Notes under the pieces: model-generated
What the model saw: only the letters and a program-made list of their open reading frames with translations
Databases searched by the model: none
What the model was told of the DNA's origin: nothing
NCBI GenBank assembly: GCA_964550435.1
Contig: CAZJZI010000028.1
Coordinates: 1 to 32,886 of the forward strand
Reading direction: 5' to 3'
Length of the DNA stretch: 32,886 nt
Source of the DNA: UBA11400 sp964550435
GTDB lineage: Bacteria > Bacteroidota > Rhodothermia > Balneolales > HLUCCA01
Position numbers and translations under genes: made by a program
In this document: positions 15,469 through 23,792 of the stretch, piece by piece
How positions within the stretch are numbered: the first letter of the stretch is position 1
How the letters are laid out: each line of letters opens with the position of its first letter

Positions 15469-17961
15469 ATGAAATTTCATGTCAATACCATGCTTATGGT
15501 GCTGGTATCAGCGACTATGATCTCTGGATGTGCCGTTTTTGGCAAGTCAGGAAATCAGGCTGCATCCACTCCTCAAGCTCAGCAAAGCACTCAACGTCCA
15601 AACGGACCTGCCGGTCGTGGTGCTGCCACTACTGAAATCAAGAAATTTAGTGATGTCATTAAATCATCTGCCGAAAAAGATGAGGGAATGTTCAATGTGT
15701 ATAAGCAAGAAGACAAGTTCTTCTACGAAATCCCAAACACCATGCTCGGCCGTGAAATGCTGATGTTGTCTCGTATCGCGAAGACGGCAGATGGTATTGG
15801 ATACGGTGGTGAGGTGCTCAACAACCAAACTTTACGCTGGGAACGTCACGACAAGAAAATCCTGCTTCGTGTTGTTTCCTTTAACAACGTTGCAGCTGAT
15901 TCACTTCCAATCGCACAAGCAGTTCGTAGCTCCAATTTCGAGCCAATCGTGATGTCATTCGATATCCAGGCTTACAACGATGACACAACTGCAGTAGTGA
16001 TTGATGTTACCAGTCTGTTCTCAACCGATGTTCCGACTCTAGGTCTTCAAGACTTCCGTCGTCGTCAATATCAGGTTCGTCGTCTTGATAACAACAGATC
16101 TTTCATTCAGTCCATTAGAAGCTATCCAAGAAACATTGAGGCGCGTAAAATTGTGACTTATGAAGCAGGTAGCCCACCTTCTAACTCATTCACTGGTGCT
16201 ATTTCACTCGAAATCAACCACAGTATGTATCTGCTTCCAGACGAGCCGATGCAAACCCGTGAGTATGACGAGCGCGTTGGATACTTCGCGATGGGACAAA
16301 CCGATTTCGGTTCTGATCAGCAGTTTATCGATCGTAAGAGCTATATCGTTCGTTGGAAACTCGAACCAAAAGATCCAGAAGCATACCTTCGTGGAGAATT
16401 GGTTGAGCCAGTTGAGCCAATCGTATTTTACATCGACCCGGCAACTCCAGAAAAATGGAGAAAATATCTTGCTCAGGGTGTTGATGACTGGCAAGTAGCT
16501 TTCGAAGAAGCTGGATTCAAGAATGCGATCTACGCAAAAATGCCTCCAACACCAGAAGAAGACCCTGAATTTAGTCCAGAAGATGCGCGTTACACCATGA
16601 TCCGCTACTTCGCATCTGATATTCAGAACGCGTATGGTCCACACGTTCGTGATCCACGCACCGGACAAATCCTGACTACCTCCATCGGATGGTACCACAA
16701 CGTAATGCAGTTGCTTCGTAACTGGTTCTTCGTTCAGACCGCTGCTGCTAATCCAGCTGCCCGTGGCGTTGAATTTGATGATGAAGTAATGGGCGAGTTG
16801 ATTCGTTTCGTATCTGCTCACGAGGTTGGACACACACTCGGATTGCCACACAACTTCGGAAACAGCTATGCTTATCCGGTTGATTCACTTCGCTCCCCGA
16901 CCTTCACTGCAAATCATGGAACAGCTCCATCCATCATGGACTACGCTCGTTTCAACTACATTGCACAGCCGGGCGATGGCGTGACCAACTTTTATCCACG
17001 CGTTGGTGAGTACGATGGCTGGAACGTGAAGTGGGGTTATACCTGGTTCGGTGACATGCCTGTTGAAGAGCAAAAAGAAGTTCTTAACGACTGGGTTGTT
17101 GAGCGTGCCAATGACCACCGATTCTTCTACGGTCGCCAGACTGGTAACCCAATCGATCCACGCTCACAGAGCGAAGATTTGGGTAACGACGCCATGTACG
17201 CTTCTGAGTTGGGACTTAAGAACCTTGAAGTCATTACCAACAATCTGATGGAGTGGATTGGCGAAGAAGGTGAAAACTACGCACAACTCAATGAATTGTA
17301 TACCCAGATTTTGGGTCAGTGGAGCCGTTATATGGGCCACGTGACATCAAACGTCGGTGGTGTGTACGAAGACCACAAAACCTTTGAGCAACCAGGTGCG
17401 GTTTATACTCCGGTACCACGTGAGACTCAGAAACGTGCTATGACCTTCCTAGATTCACATGCTTTTAGTGCTCCGACCTGGCAGTTCAACAACGAGATCC
17501 TAAGCCGTGTGAATCAGGCAACTGTGGTTGAAGCGTTCCGTGGTCGTCAGGCCGCTGTGTTGAATCGCTTGACCGAGCCTGCTCGAATTGCTCGTTTGAT
17601 TGATTATGAGCGTCGTGTTGACGGAACTTATAGCTCTCTCGAGTTCATGGATGACGTGCGAAACAGCATCTGGAAAGAACTTCGTGGAACAGCTGCAATC
17701 AACGTTCATCGTCGTGCACTACAGCGTGCATACATCGAGCGCATGGAAAACCTCATGACTCAGGAAATGCCATCAGGCGGATTCTTTGGTCCAGCAACAG
17801 TAAATGTCAGCCAGTCAGACATCCGACCGCTGGTACGTGAGCAACTGCAGACCTTGCTTCGTGAAGTAAACCGTGCGAACGGCAGAATTTCGGACCGAGC
17901 AACCAAGGCTCACCTTGCTGATGCAGCGGCTCGAATCGATAACATCTTAAATCCGAAATAA
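15469..17961 (+). CDS. secreted zinc-dependent metalloprotease lipoprotein (DUF5117-type)
   Basis: An 830-residue protein with a lipoprotein signal (M-I-S-G-C, Cys21) and a low-complexity Gln/Ser/Pro tether. The zinc site HEVGHTLGLPH spans residues 451-461 (His451, Glu452, His455, third ligand His461) and is followed by the Met-turn SIMDYARF with Met490, so it is a metzincin-type peptidase. The layout matches the DUF5118-DUF5117-DUF4953 proteins common in Bacteroidota and relatives, about 800-850 residues long, anchored outside the inner membrane. Codon choice is strongly skewed (Arg mostly CGT, Asn AAC), suggesting high expression. A strong terminator follows at 18004. Substrates are unknown. 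Confidence 0.88.
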   Translation: MKFHVNTMLMVLVSATMISGCAVFGKSGNQAASTPQAQQSTQRPNGPAGRGAATTEIKKFSDVIKSSAEKDEGMFNVYKQEDKFFYEIPNTMLGREMLMLSRIAKTADGIGYGGEVLNNQTLRWERHDKKILLRVVSFNNVAADSLPIAQAVRSSNFEPIVMSFDIQAYNDDTTAVVIDVTSLFSTDVPTLGLQDFRRRQYQVRRLDNNRSFIQSIRSYPRNIEARKIVTYEAGSPPSNSFTGAISLEINHSMYLLPDEPMQTREYDERVGYFAMGQTDFGSDQQFIDRKSYIVRWKLEPKDPEAYLRGELVEPVEPIVFYIDPATPEKWRKYLAQGVDDWQVAFEEAGFKNAIYAKMPPTPEEDPEFSPEDARYTMIRYFASDIQNAYGPHVRDPRTGQILTTSIGWYHNVMQLLRNWFFVQTAAANPAARGVEFDDEVMGELIRFVSAHEVGHTLGLPHNFGNSYAYPVDSLRSPTFTANHGTAPSIMDYARFNYIAQPGDGVTNFYPRVGEYDGWNVKWGYTWFGDMPVEEQKEVLNDWVVERANDHRFFYGRQTGNPIDPRSQSEDLGNDAMYASELGLKNLEVITNNLMEWIGEEGENYAQLNELYTQILGQWSRYMGHVTSNVGGVYEDHKTFEQPGAVYTPVPRETQKRAMTFLDSHAFSAPTWQFNNEILSRVNQATVVEAFRGRQAAVLNRLTEPARIARLIDYERRVDGTYSSLEFMDDVRNSIWKELRGTAAINVHRRALQRAYIERMENLMTQEMPSGGFFGPATVNVSQSDIRPLVREQLQTLLREVNRANGRISDRATKAHLADAAARIDNILNPK

Positions 17962-18003
17962 TGGATAAGCACCATTTGGTGTGAAGATTTCGAATTAAAA
18001 ATG

Positions 18004-18035
18004 ACCCCGGTGTGGCAACGCATCGGGGTTTTTTT
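18004..18035 (+). terminator. intrinsic terminator of the metalloprotease gene
   Basis: Stem ACCCCGGTG (18004-18012) with CATCGGGGT (18021-18029), one G-U pair, 8-nt loop, then a run of seven T ending at 18035. It lies 43 bases after the stop codon. Confidence 0.92.
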
Positions 18036-18182
18036 GTGGTGCTCACTAAACGATTTGAAACTCATAAGAATCAAACTATTCAAGTTGATCAAGGTAATAA
18101 AAGGACCAAAAGCTTTGGAATCCATTGATTTATAGTATATTGCATTGTATTGATTTTAAAATCCTATTTAACAAGGAGATAT

Positions 18183-18380
18183 ATGAAACATCTTGGAACA
18201 GTTATCGCCATTGCCGGTTTGATCGGAATGATTTACTTCGGATACGAGTACATGCAAGACTCTGAGTCATTCTCAGTGCTTGGAGTCGACGTGGCAGCAA
18301 GTACTGGGGATTATGTCCCGATCTTGTTGTCTGGACTAGTTTTCCTTGGTGGCCTTTTAATGCGAAAATACATTAAGTAG
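18183..18380 (+). CDS. small two-helix membrane protein
   Basis: A 65-residue protein with two hydrophobic segments (residues about 3-20 and 46-60) joined by an acidic loop. The start is the ATG at 18183, preceded by a textbook Shine-Dalgarno (AAGGAGATAT, 18173-18182). An ATG-less extension upstream to 18150 remains open but has no ribosome site. The hydrophobic pattern resembles small DUF3185-like membrane proteins, which is only a weak suggestion. It is a single gene bounded by a terminator upstream and a hairpin array downstream. Confidence 0.65.
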   Translation: MKHLGTVIAIAGLIGMIYFGYEYMQDSESFSVLGVDVAASTGDYVPILLSGLVFLGGLLMRKYIK

Positions 18381-18402
18381 TTCGCGTTTACGTTCGAAGT
18401 AC

Positions 18403-18518
18403 CCCACCGCTCACGCTGTGAGCACCACCGTGCGAAGCACTCATCCGCATTCGAAGAATGCACCAACGCTTACGCAGTAAGCACCACCGTGCGAAGCACC
18501 CATCCGCACCGTAGGTGC
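18403..18518. repeat. array of six triloop hairpins with 6-nt spacers
   Basis: Six perfect mini-palindromes with 3-nt loops at 18409-18423, 18430-18440, 18447-18461, 18468-18482, 18489-18499 and 18506-18518. Stems are 6, 4, 6, 6, 4 and 5 bp; loops are GCT, GAA, GAA, GCA, GAA and GTA. Every spacer is exactly six bases and contains only C, A and T: ACCACC, TCATCC, ACCAAC, ACCACC, CCATCC, and CCCACC before the first. The array fills the space between two convergent genes and ends four bases from the transporter stop. It may act as a transcript-end element like REP/BIME sequences. Function unknown. Confidence 0.9.
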
Positions 18519-18522
18519 CTAA

Positions 18523-20259
18523 CTACCCATCTACATCATCTACAAGAAACGTCAAACCAGCCGCCAAAATCCAAGTAAACCCACCTAAAATCAGCGCATA
18601 AATAGCCTGACCATCGAAGAGAGTTACGACCAGAAATCCAAGGATGCTGGCTGCCAAGATCTGTGGGAGTACAATAAAGAAATTGAAGATCCCCATATAC
18701 ACTCCCATTTTGTTTGAAGGAAGTGCACCCGCGAGTATGGCGTAAGGCATGGCCAAAATCGAGGCCCAGGCGAGTCCGACTCCAATCATACTTACAAGCA
18801 CGTACATCGGATCAGTAATAAAATACATGGATATAAGTCCTGCAGCGCCGGCTACCAGGGCTATGGCATGTGTGGTTTTTCGACTCGTTTTTCCGGCAAT
18901 AACGGGAAGCAAAAATGCAACAATGGCAGCGAATCCATTGTAAACGGCAAAGGCAATTCCAACCCAATCGGCTCCGGTATTGTATTGCTGACGGACGTAT
19001 TCGAGTCTGTTTTTAAGGTCCGTTGTGAGTGAGGTTTCACGCTCCCCATCTAAGAAGAAATTGACCACACGCATCGTGGACACCACCTCCGTAGCTCCAT
19101 CGGCAACTTTTTGCTGATACTGGTTCAATTCGCTTTGGATTTCAACCGAACGCTCAGCCCATTCGACGTTCCCAGCGATACTCCACTCCATATTGATGGC
19201 GCTGAGTTGGGCAACTTCATTGGCCGAAAGTTTCATATCATACACATGGCTTGTTAGTCCAGCTGTGGTGTAAATCCACATCGCAAAGAGTGCAAACCAG
19301 GAGAAAAACTGCACCACAGCAAGCTGCTTCATGGTTTTTGGCATCAGATACAGGTCATCGAATACAATGGTGAATCCGTTTACACCTCCATCTTTTTGCA
19401 TGAAAGCCGCGATGGCAATGAGTAAACTGTACACGATGAATCCACCAGACAGGATGTACAATTCTTTAGCCCATCCCATCTGCATGATGAGTACTGAAAG
19501 CGCGATCCCGAGGATGAGAATTATCGGAGCCTGACGGAATTTTTGCTTGGCCATGACCATTCCCGACGGACGTTCGATATCGATCTGCTCGAGTTTGGCT
19601 TCCGTTGCTTCTGCTTTTTCGAACTCAGCAAGTTGCTCTGGAGAGTATTCTTTGGTTCGAAGGACGGTCCAAAGCACGGCCAATAGAAAAACAACTGCAC
19701 CAATATAAAACGACCAGCGGACAGACGGCGGAATGACTCCCTCGGGAGCAGTATTGGCCAGGTTGAACCAATTGGTCATCATGTAAGGCAAGGCGGAGGC
19801 TACAACTGCCCCGATTCCGATGAAAAAACTCTGCATCGCGAATCCTTTGGTACGTTGCTCGGATGGAAGCATATCTCCCACAAACGCGCGGAACGGCTCC
19901 ATGGTAATGTTAATAGATGCATCCATGATCCATAACATACCCGCCGCGATCCACAAATGAGGGGAATTGGGCATAAATATCAGCGATATTGACGCCAAAA
20001 TGGCTCCGATCAGGAAAAATGGCCTGCGACGCCCAAGACTATTCCATGTATTATCGCTTAGGTATCCGATGATGGGTTGCATTACGAGTCCTGTAACCGG
20101 AGCGGCGATCCATAGAATTGGAATCTGCTCAACGTCAGCGCCCAGAGTCTCAAAAATCCGGCTCACATTAGCATTTTGGAGGGCGAATCCGAACTGGATC
20201 CCAAGAAATCCGAAACTCATGTTCCAGATTTGTGCGAAAGAAAGTTGAGGCTTTTTCAT
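18523..20259 (-). CDS. MFS sugar transporter, SLC45/SUC (GPH-like) type
   Basis: A 578-residue major facilitator with twelve hydrophobic helices. GYLSDNTWNSLGRRRPFF (65-82) matches the loop 2-3 signature shared with plant sucrose carriers and SLC45 proteins. A charged cytoplasmic loop at about 200-240 separates the halves. Unusually, a roughly 90-residue hydrophilic stretch (340-430), rich in helix-forming residues, lies between TM7 and TM8 and should be outside the inner membrane. Likely role: proton-coupled uptake of a di- or oligosaccharide; no glycoside hydrolase is adjacent to indicate which. The stop codon almost abuts the hairpin array at 18518. Confidence 0.85.
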   Translation of the reverse strand: MKKPQLSFAQIWNMSFGFLGIQFGFALQNANVSRIFETLGADVEQIPILWIAAPVTGLVMQPIIGYLSDNTWNSLGRRRPFFLIGAILASISLIFMPNSPHLWIAAGMLWIMDASINITMEPFRAFVGDMLPSEQRTKGFAMQSFFIGIGAVVASALPYMMTNWFNLANTAPEGVIPPSVRWSFYIGAVVFLLAVLWTVLRTKEYSPEQLAEFEKAEATEAKLEQIDIERPSGMVMAKQKFRQAPIILILGIALSVLIMQMGWAKELYILSGGFIVYSLLIAIAAFMQKDGGVNGFTIVFDDLYLMPKTMKQLAVVQFFSWFALFAMWIYTTAGLTSHVYDMKLSANEVAQLSAINMEWSIAGNVEWAERSVEIQSELNQYQQKVADGATEVVSTMRVVNFFLDGERETSLTTDLKNRLEYVRQQYNTGADWVGIAFAVYNGFAAIVAFLLPVIAGKTSRKTTHAIALVAGAAGLISMYFITDPMYVLVSMIGVGLAWASILAMPYAILAGALPSNKMGVYMGIFNFFIVLPQILAASILGFLVVTLFDGQAIYALILGGFTWILAAGLTFLVDDVDG

Positions 20260-20317
20260 ACGAATCTTTTGAGACTAAAAGGTTATCGAAGCGCCAATCC
20301 GTACGACCATGTCCAGC

Positions 20318-20470
20318 GTAAGCGCTTACATCGAAGCCAAGATATTCAAAAATATCGATAAGGGAAAAGGGATAAGAGAAAAAGCAGTGAGCGGTGAGCG
20401 GCGAGCAGGTTTAGTGCACAAGGCTCAGGAAGTTCAGAATGGTAGGAAGTACACAAGCACCTTTAGGTGC
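20318..20470. repeat. composite hairpin and heptamer repeat block
   Basis: Upstream of the transporter gene, three parts follow each other. First come hairpins: the palindrome GTAAGCGCTTAC (20318-20329) and GATATT-CAAA-AATATC (20341-20356). Second is a heptamer tract at 20360-20457, beginning AAGGGAA AAGGGAT and including two identical TGAGCGG units. Third is a closing hairpin GCACC-TTTA-GGTGC (20457-20470), whose stem equals that of the last hairpin in the 18403-18518 array. Heptamer and hairpin elements thus occur together. Confidence 0.75.
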
Positions 20471-21067
20471 GCAATCTACTGACGTACATCATGAAGCGAA
20501 GCCGAGTGAAAGGGCAGGAGGCCGAAAGAAACCAGACAATTAGCCTCAATTGTTTTCGGAAAAACTTTAATAATAGTTATGTTCATCAAGTATCAGACTC
20601 GACTGTACTTAGAGTTTCAAACATAGAGGCACTGATTTTAAGGTTATCCAAGGATCGAGTTTTTATTACTTACCAAACGGCCAAGAGACAAAAGAAAGAA
20701 GTTGATGGAGTTATCTGATTAAGATGTCCAAATAAAATGATATTTCCCTCCTTATCAATACTGCATTACATACCATAGTGAAGAACAACAAAGCATTAAA
20801 ACGAGTACCACTGGATAACAATTTCTAACGATTGGGACTAGATGTTACAAAACTGGCATCGGCAGGGCTAAGGCCTTTGAGTGGACAAAATTGGGTTACA
20901 GAGTAGCGTTATCTTCAAGTCGTTTAAAAATTTAGTCAAAGCGTCATAGGTATTCTATGTGTGTGAATGTTATAGCCGAGTCCAAAATATATGTAATGCT
21001 AGTCACGCCCTGGTTTTACAATTTGCTTATATTATGAAAATTCATTCATGCTATAAACAAAATTACT
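20471..21067. other. ~600-bp region without a convincing gene
   Basis: An open frame at 20467-20718 starts inside the repeat block, has no ribosome site, and its product looks like chance translation, so I do not call it. The stretch 20820-20915 has scattered short inverted matches (TAACG and CGTTA) but no clear element. An AT-rich stretch before 21068 probably holds the promoter of the Cys-rich gene, but no good match to the -35/-7 pattern is visible. Confidence 0.5.
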
Positions 21068-21394
21068 ATGGAACATTTAAAAAATTGTATCGACGCTTGT
21101 TTAGCCTGTTTAGTGACTTGTGAGAAATGTATACCTGATTGTATCAAAAGTGGGAATCAAGAATGTATCCGATTGTGCCGCGATTGTGCTGACATCTGTA
21201 CACTAGTTGCAAAATTCGACGCAAGAGGTGCGGATTACGGCCAAGAGTTGCACGCGATATGTGCTAAGATTTGTAGAGCATGTGCAATCGAATGTGAGAA
21301 ACATGCAAATCATCATGAAAGTTGCAAAGAATGTGCCGAGGCTTGCAGGAAATGTGCTGCTATTTGTGAAGAACTTGCCTCAGTAAGAGCATAG
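21068..21394 (+). CDS. Cys-rich four-helix-bundle protein, cytosolic Csp3-like copper storage
   Basis: A 108-residue protein with 19 cysteines (7, 11, 14, 18, 21, 25, 33, 37, 40, 44, 65, 69, 72, 76, 86, 89, 93, 96, 100). They are spaced three or four apart, so they line one face of four predicted helices. This is the pattern of DUF326/copper storage proteins, whose thiols bind many Cu(I) ions inside the bundle. There is no signal peptide, so it resembles the cytosolic Csp3 type. The start ATG leaves the first helix directly at the N-terminus. The gene stands alone, with no copper pump or regulator beside it. Family is confident; metal and role are inferred. Confidence 0.88.
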   Translation: MEHLKNCIDACLACLVTCEKCIPDCIKSGNQECIRLCRDCADICTLVAKFDARGADYGQELHAICAKICRACAIECEKHANHHESCKECAEACRKCAAICEELASVRA

Positions 21395-21448
21395 TAGAAA
21401 GTAGGGATAGGGGTGAGGAGTGCACTCTTCCCTGTGCACTCTGCCCTA
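21393..21448. repeat. intergenic heptamer tract after the Cys-rich gene
   Basis: Eight 7-nt units starting at the stop codon: AGTAGAA AGTAGGG, then ATAGGGG and TGAGGAG, then TGCACTC twice, alternating with TTCCCTG and TGCCCTA. The centre contains the palindrome GAGTGCACTC. Confidence 0.7.
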
Positions 21449-21453
21449 ATCTT

Positions 21454-21488
21454 AGTAAATTGAGTTCCAAATATTCACTCAATTTACT
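21454..21488 (+). promoter_or_regulatory. 12-bp perfect hairpin abutting the polX start codon
   Basis: AGTAAATTGAGT (21454-21465) pairs with ACTCAATTTACT (21477-21488) across an 11-nt loop; the ATG follows at 21491. The stem would cover the ribosome-binding region of polX, so it may limit translation. It could also stabilise the 3' end of the upstream transcript, though a T run is lacking. Confidence 0.6.
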
Positions 21489-21490
21489 TT

Positions 21491-23257
21491 ATGAAATCGT
21501 ACACAAATAAAGACGTTGCCGGATTCCTTGAGGAGATCGGCGTTTTGCTTCGATTGGCGGGCGAGAATGACTTTAAAGCGATCGCGTTCGATCGTGCTGC
21601 CCGAACGATCGAGTCGATGGATCGTCCAATCGGGACATACGTGGTAAATGGAGAGGTGACATCGATCAAGGGTATCGGGAAGTCAATTGCAGAGGACATT
21701 TACTCACTGTTCGAGACTGGCGAGATTCCAGTCTTGACTGAGCTGAAGCAGACGGTTCCCGCTGGACTCATAAAATGGTTGGATATTTCAGGTCTCGGTC
21801 CCAAAAATGTGTACAAAATCCATCATTCCCTGGGAATCACCGAGCTGGATGAGCTGAAAAAGGCGTGCGAAGATGGATCCGTTGCCGCGTTACCGGGTCT
21901 CGGAGCGAAATCAGCGGAGAAGATTTTGAAGTCGATTGCGTGGATGGAGCAGTTTTCGGAGCGTTGTCGTCTGGATGAAGCCCATGTGATTGCCGACCGT
22001 GTGGTGAGTCTACTCCGTGATCAGCCCGGTGTCCAGGAGATATCGGTGGCTGGTTCCTATCGACGAAGTATGGAGACCATCGGAGATATTGACGTACTTA
22101 TCGGCGCAAGCGAAGATGTGGCGTCGTCGCTGTTCGATGTCTTTACGGGCGACGAGCAGGTGATGGAGGTGCTGGGACGTGGCGACACGAAGAGCTCGGT
22201 GCGCACGCTTGAAGGTCGTCAGGTCGACCTACGTATAGTGAAACCAGAGCAATTTCCGGCGGCGTTGATGTATTTCACGGGGAGTAAGGAGCATAACGTG
22301 GCGCTCCGCCAGCGTGCCCGCGACCGTGGTATGGCACTGAACGAGTACGGACTCTTCAAGCTGGACGCCGATGGGAACACTGATTTCAGCCAGCCGGTCG
22401 AGTATGGATCCGAACAGGACATCTATCGCAAACTCGGACTCGCCTGGGTGCCGCCCGAGCTTCGTGAGGACAGGGGTGAAGTGGCGTATTTCGCAGAAAA
22501 GGAGTCCATGGACTTAGTACAGGAGTCGGATATCCGTGGCGTGCTTCACGCGCATTCGACCTGGAGCGATGGAAAATACAGTATCGAGGAAATGGCGCGT
22601 GCCTGTCTGGATCGTGGTTACGAGTATCTCGGGCTCACGGATCACTCGAAAACGGCCGCCTATGCCGGTGGATTGGACGTCCGTCGCGTGCAGCTGCAAT
22701 GGAAAGAAATCGATGCTGTGAATGACAAACTAGCCCGCGAGGGACACAATTTCCGGGTTTTTAAAGGTATCGAGTCGGACATTCTGGCCGACGGATCGCT
22801 CGATTACGACGAAGATGTCCTGGCCGGATTCGATTTCATCATTGCTAGCGTGCATTTTTCGCTGGACATGCCTCCCGATAAGATGCTAGATAGGCTGGTT
22901 CGCGCGGTCGAGCATCCAAAAACCACGATTTTGGGTCATCCTACCGGACGTCTGCTACTTAGACGCGATGGAAGTAAGGTCGACCTAAATACAGTCATCG
23001 AGCGAGCCGCGGCTGCCGGAACCGCCATCGAAATCAATGCGAATCCATGGCGTCTCGACATCGACTGGCGCTACGGGAACAAGGCCAAAGAGGTTGGACT
23101 CATGACCGCCGTGTGTCCGGACGCCCACGAAACCGATGGCATTGATGATATCCAATATGGCGTCAGAATAGCTCGTAAGGCTAAATTCAACAAGGAAAGA
23201 GTGTTAAACACGCTTGGGACTAAAGAATTATCGGAGTGGTTTAAACGGAAGGCATAG
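21491..23257 (+). CDS. polX: family X DNA polymerase with PHP domain (PolX)
   Basis: A 588-residue bacterial/archaeal PolX. Residues 1-150 form the helix-hairpin-helix DNA-binding 8-kDa and finger region (IKGIGKSIAEDI, LPGLGAKSAEKI). The polymerase palm has GSYRRSMETIGDIDVLI (188-204) with catalytic Asp199 and Asp201 and the third Asp246 in QVDLRIV. The C-terminal PHP domain starts with HAHSTWSDGK (353-362), and TDHS (383-386) is followed by further metal-ligand histidines. PHP in such enzymes gives Mn-dependent 3'-5' exonuclease and AP-endonuclease activity, so the protein suits base-excision or gap repair. Length and order are as expected. All key residues are present. Confidence 0.93.
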   Translation: MKSYTNKDVAGFLEEIGVLLRLAGENDFKAIAFDRAARTIESMDRPIGTYVVNGEVTSIKGIGKSIAEDIYSLFETGEIPVLTELKQTVPAGLIKWLDISGLGPKNVYKIHHSLGITELDELKKACEDGSVAALPGLGAKSAEKILKSIAWMEQFSERCRLDEAHVIADRVVSLLRDQPGVQEISVAGSYRRSMETIGDIDVLIGASEDVASSLFDVFTGDEQVMEVLGRGDTKSSVRTLEGRQVDLRIVKPEQFPAALMYFTGSKEHNVALRQRARDRGMALNEYGLFKLDADGNTDFSQPVEYGSEQDIYRKLGLAWVPPELREDRGEVAYFAEKESMDLVQESDIRGVLHAHSTWSDGKYSIEEMARACLDRGYEYLGLTDHSKTAAYAGGLDVRRVQLQWKEIDAVNDKLAREGHNFRVFKGIESDILADGSLDYDEDVLAGFDFIIASVHFSLDMPPDKMLDRLVRAVEHPKTTILGHPTGRLLLRRDGSKVDLNTVIERAAAAGTAIEINANPWRLDIDWRYGNKAKEVGLMTAVCPDAHETDGIDDIQYGVRIARKAKFNKERVLNTLGTKELSEWFKRKA

Positions 23258-23318
23258 TGGTGCGTCTAATTGATTGAAATTCGCGCGAAGTAACTTAAAA
23301 CTTCAATCTATACCTTCT

Positions 23319-23774
23319 ATGAAAACCTTAAAATCTCTGTTAGTACTTGCTGTATTGGTGTTGGCTACAACCGCTGTGGTGGCACAGCCTAGACCTATGC
23401 AGCGAGGCACTGGTCCGGATATGGAACTTCCGGCCGATTTCCTGGCTTCCTTGAATCTCAATGATGCCCAAAAAGTTCAGCTGTTTGACCTCCGAGTAGC
23501 TCATGCAAAAGATGCACAGGTCATGAGGGAAACCTTCCGATCTGGTGATGTATCGCCAAATCAAATGAAGGAACTGCGAGATGCGATGCGTGCAAAACAC
23601 GACAATGAGCTCAAATCGATTCTAAATGAAGAGCAGTTCAAAAAAATGACTGAGTTTCGTGCCGAGCGACAAGCAAACAACCGTGAGCTTCGTGATGGCC
23701 GACCTGCACGTGGACAACGCGGCGCGAACATGCCTCGAAACGGTCAACGACCAGGCGGAAATCGCTGGAAATAA
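23319..23774 (+). CDS. Spy/CpxP-like periplasmic LTxxQ-type protein
   Basis: A 151-residue secreted protein with a signal peptide (MKTLKSLLVLAVLVLATT, cleavage near VVAQ). The start is the ATG at 23319, because it opens directly on the signal; an in-frame TTG extension to 23274 would add 15 non-signal residues. The middle is an all-helical region with LNLNDAQKVQL and ILNEEQFKKM, the two LTxxQ-like motifs of Spy/CpxP/CnrX-type proteins. The tail is rich in Arg, Gly, Pro and Asn and likely disordered. It is followed after 18 bases by an ECF sigma factor, so probably co-transcribed. Role: envelope-stress chaperone or sensor (inferred). Confidence 0.72.
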   Translation: MKTLKSLLVLAVLVLATTAVVAQPRPMQRGTGPDMELPADFLASLNLNDAQKVQLFDLRVAHAKDAQVMRETFRSGDVSPNQMKELRDAMRAKHDNELKSILNEEQFKKMTEFRAERQANNRELRDGRPARGQRGANMPRNGQRPGGNRWK

Positions 23775-23792
23775 CCTCAAGAAGTAAGATAA

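Noticed and set aside
16204..16851. 215-residue minus-strand open frame within the metalloprotease gene
   Set aside because: It is a shadow of the strongly codon-biased plus-strand gene, whose zinc site and Met-turn are intact.
18403..18518. CRISPR array
   Set aside because: Units of 11-15 bases with 6-base spacers are far too short, the units are different palindromes rather than one repeat, and no cas genes are present.
20467..20718. 83-residue open frame after the repeat block
   Set aside because: It starts within the repeat region, has no ribosome site, and its product has no domain-like pattern. Its ALILRLSKDR segment looks like translated intergenic sequence.
20820..20915. Possible integron attC-like site (TAACG and CGTTA ends about 90 bases apart)
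   Set aside because: The end boxes do not fit the attC consensus, the inner arms do not pair, and there is no integrase or gene cassette nearby.
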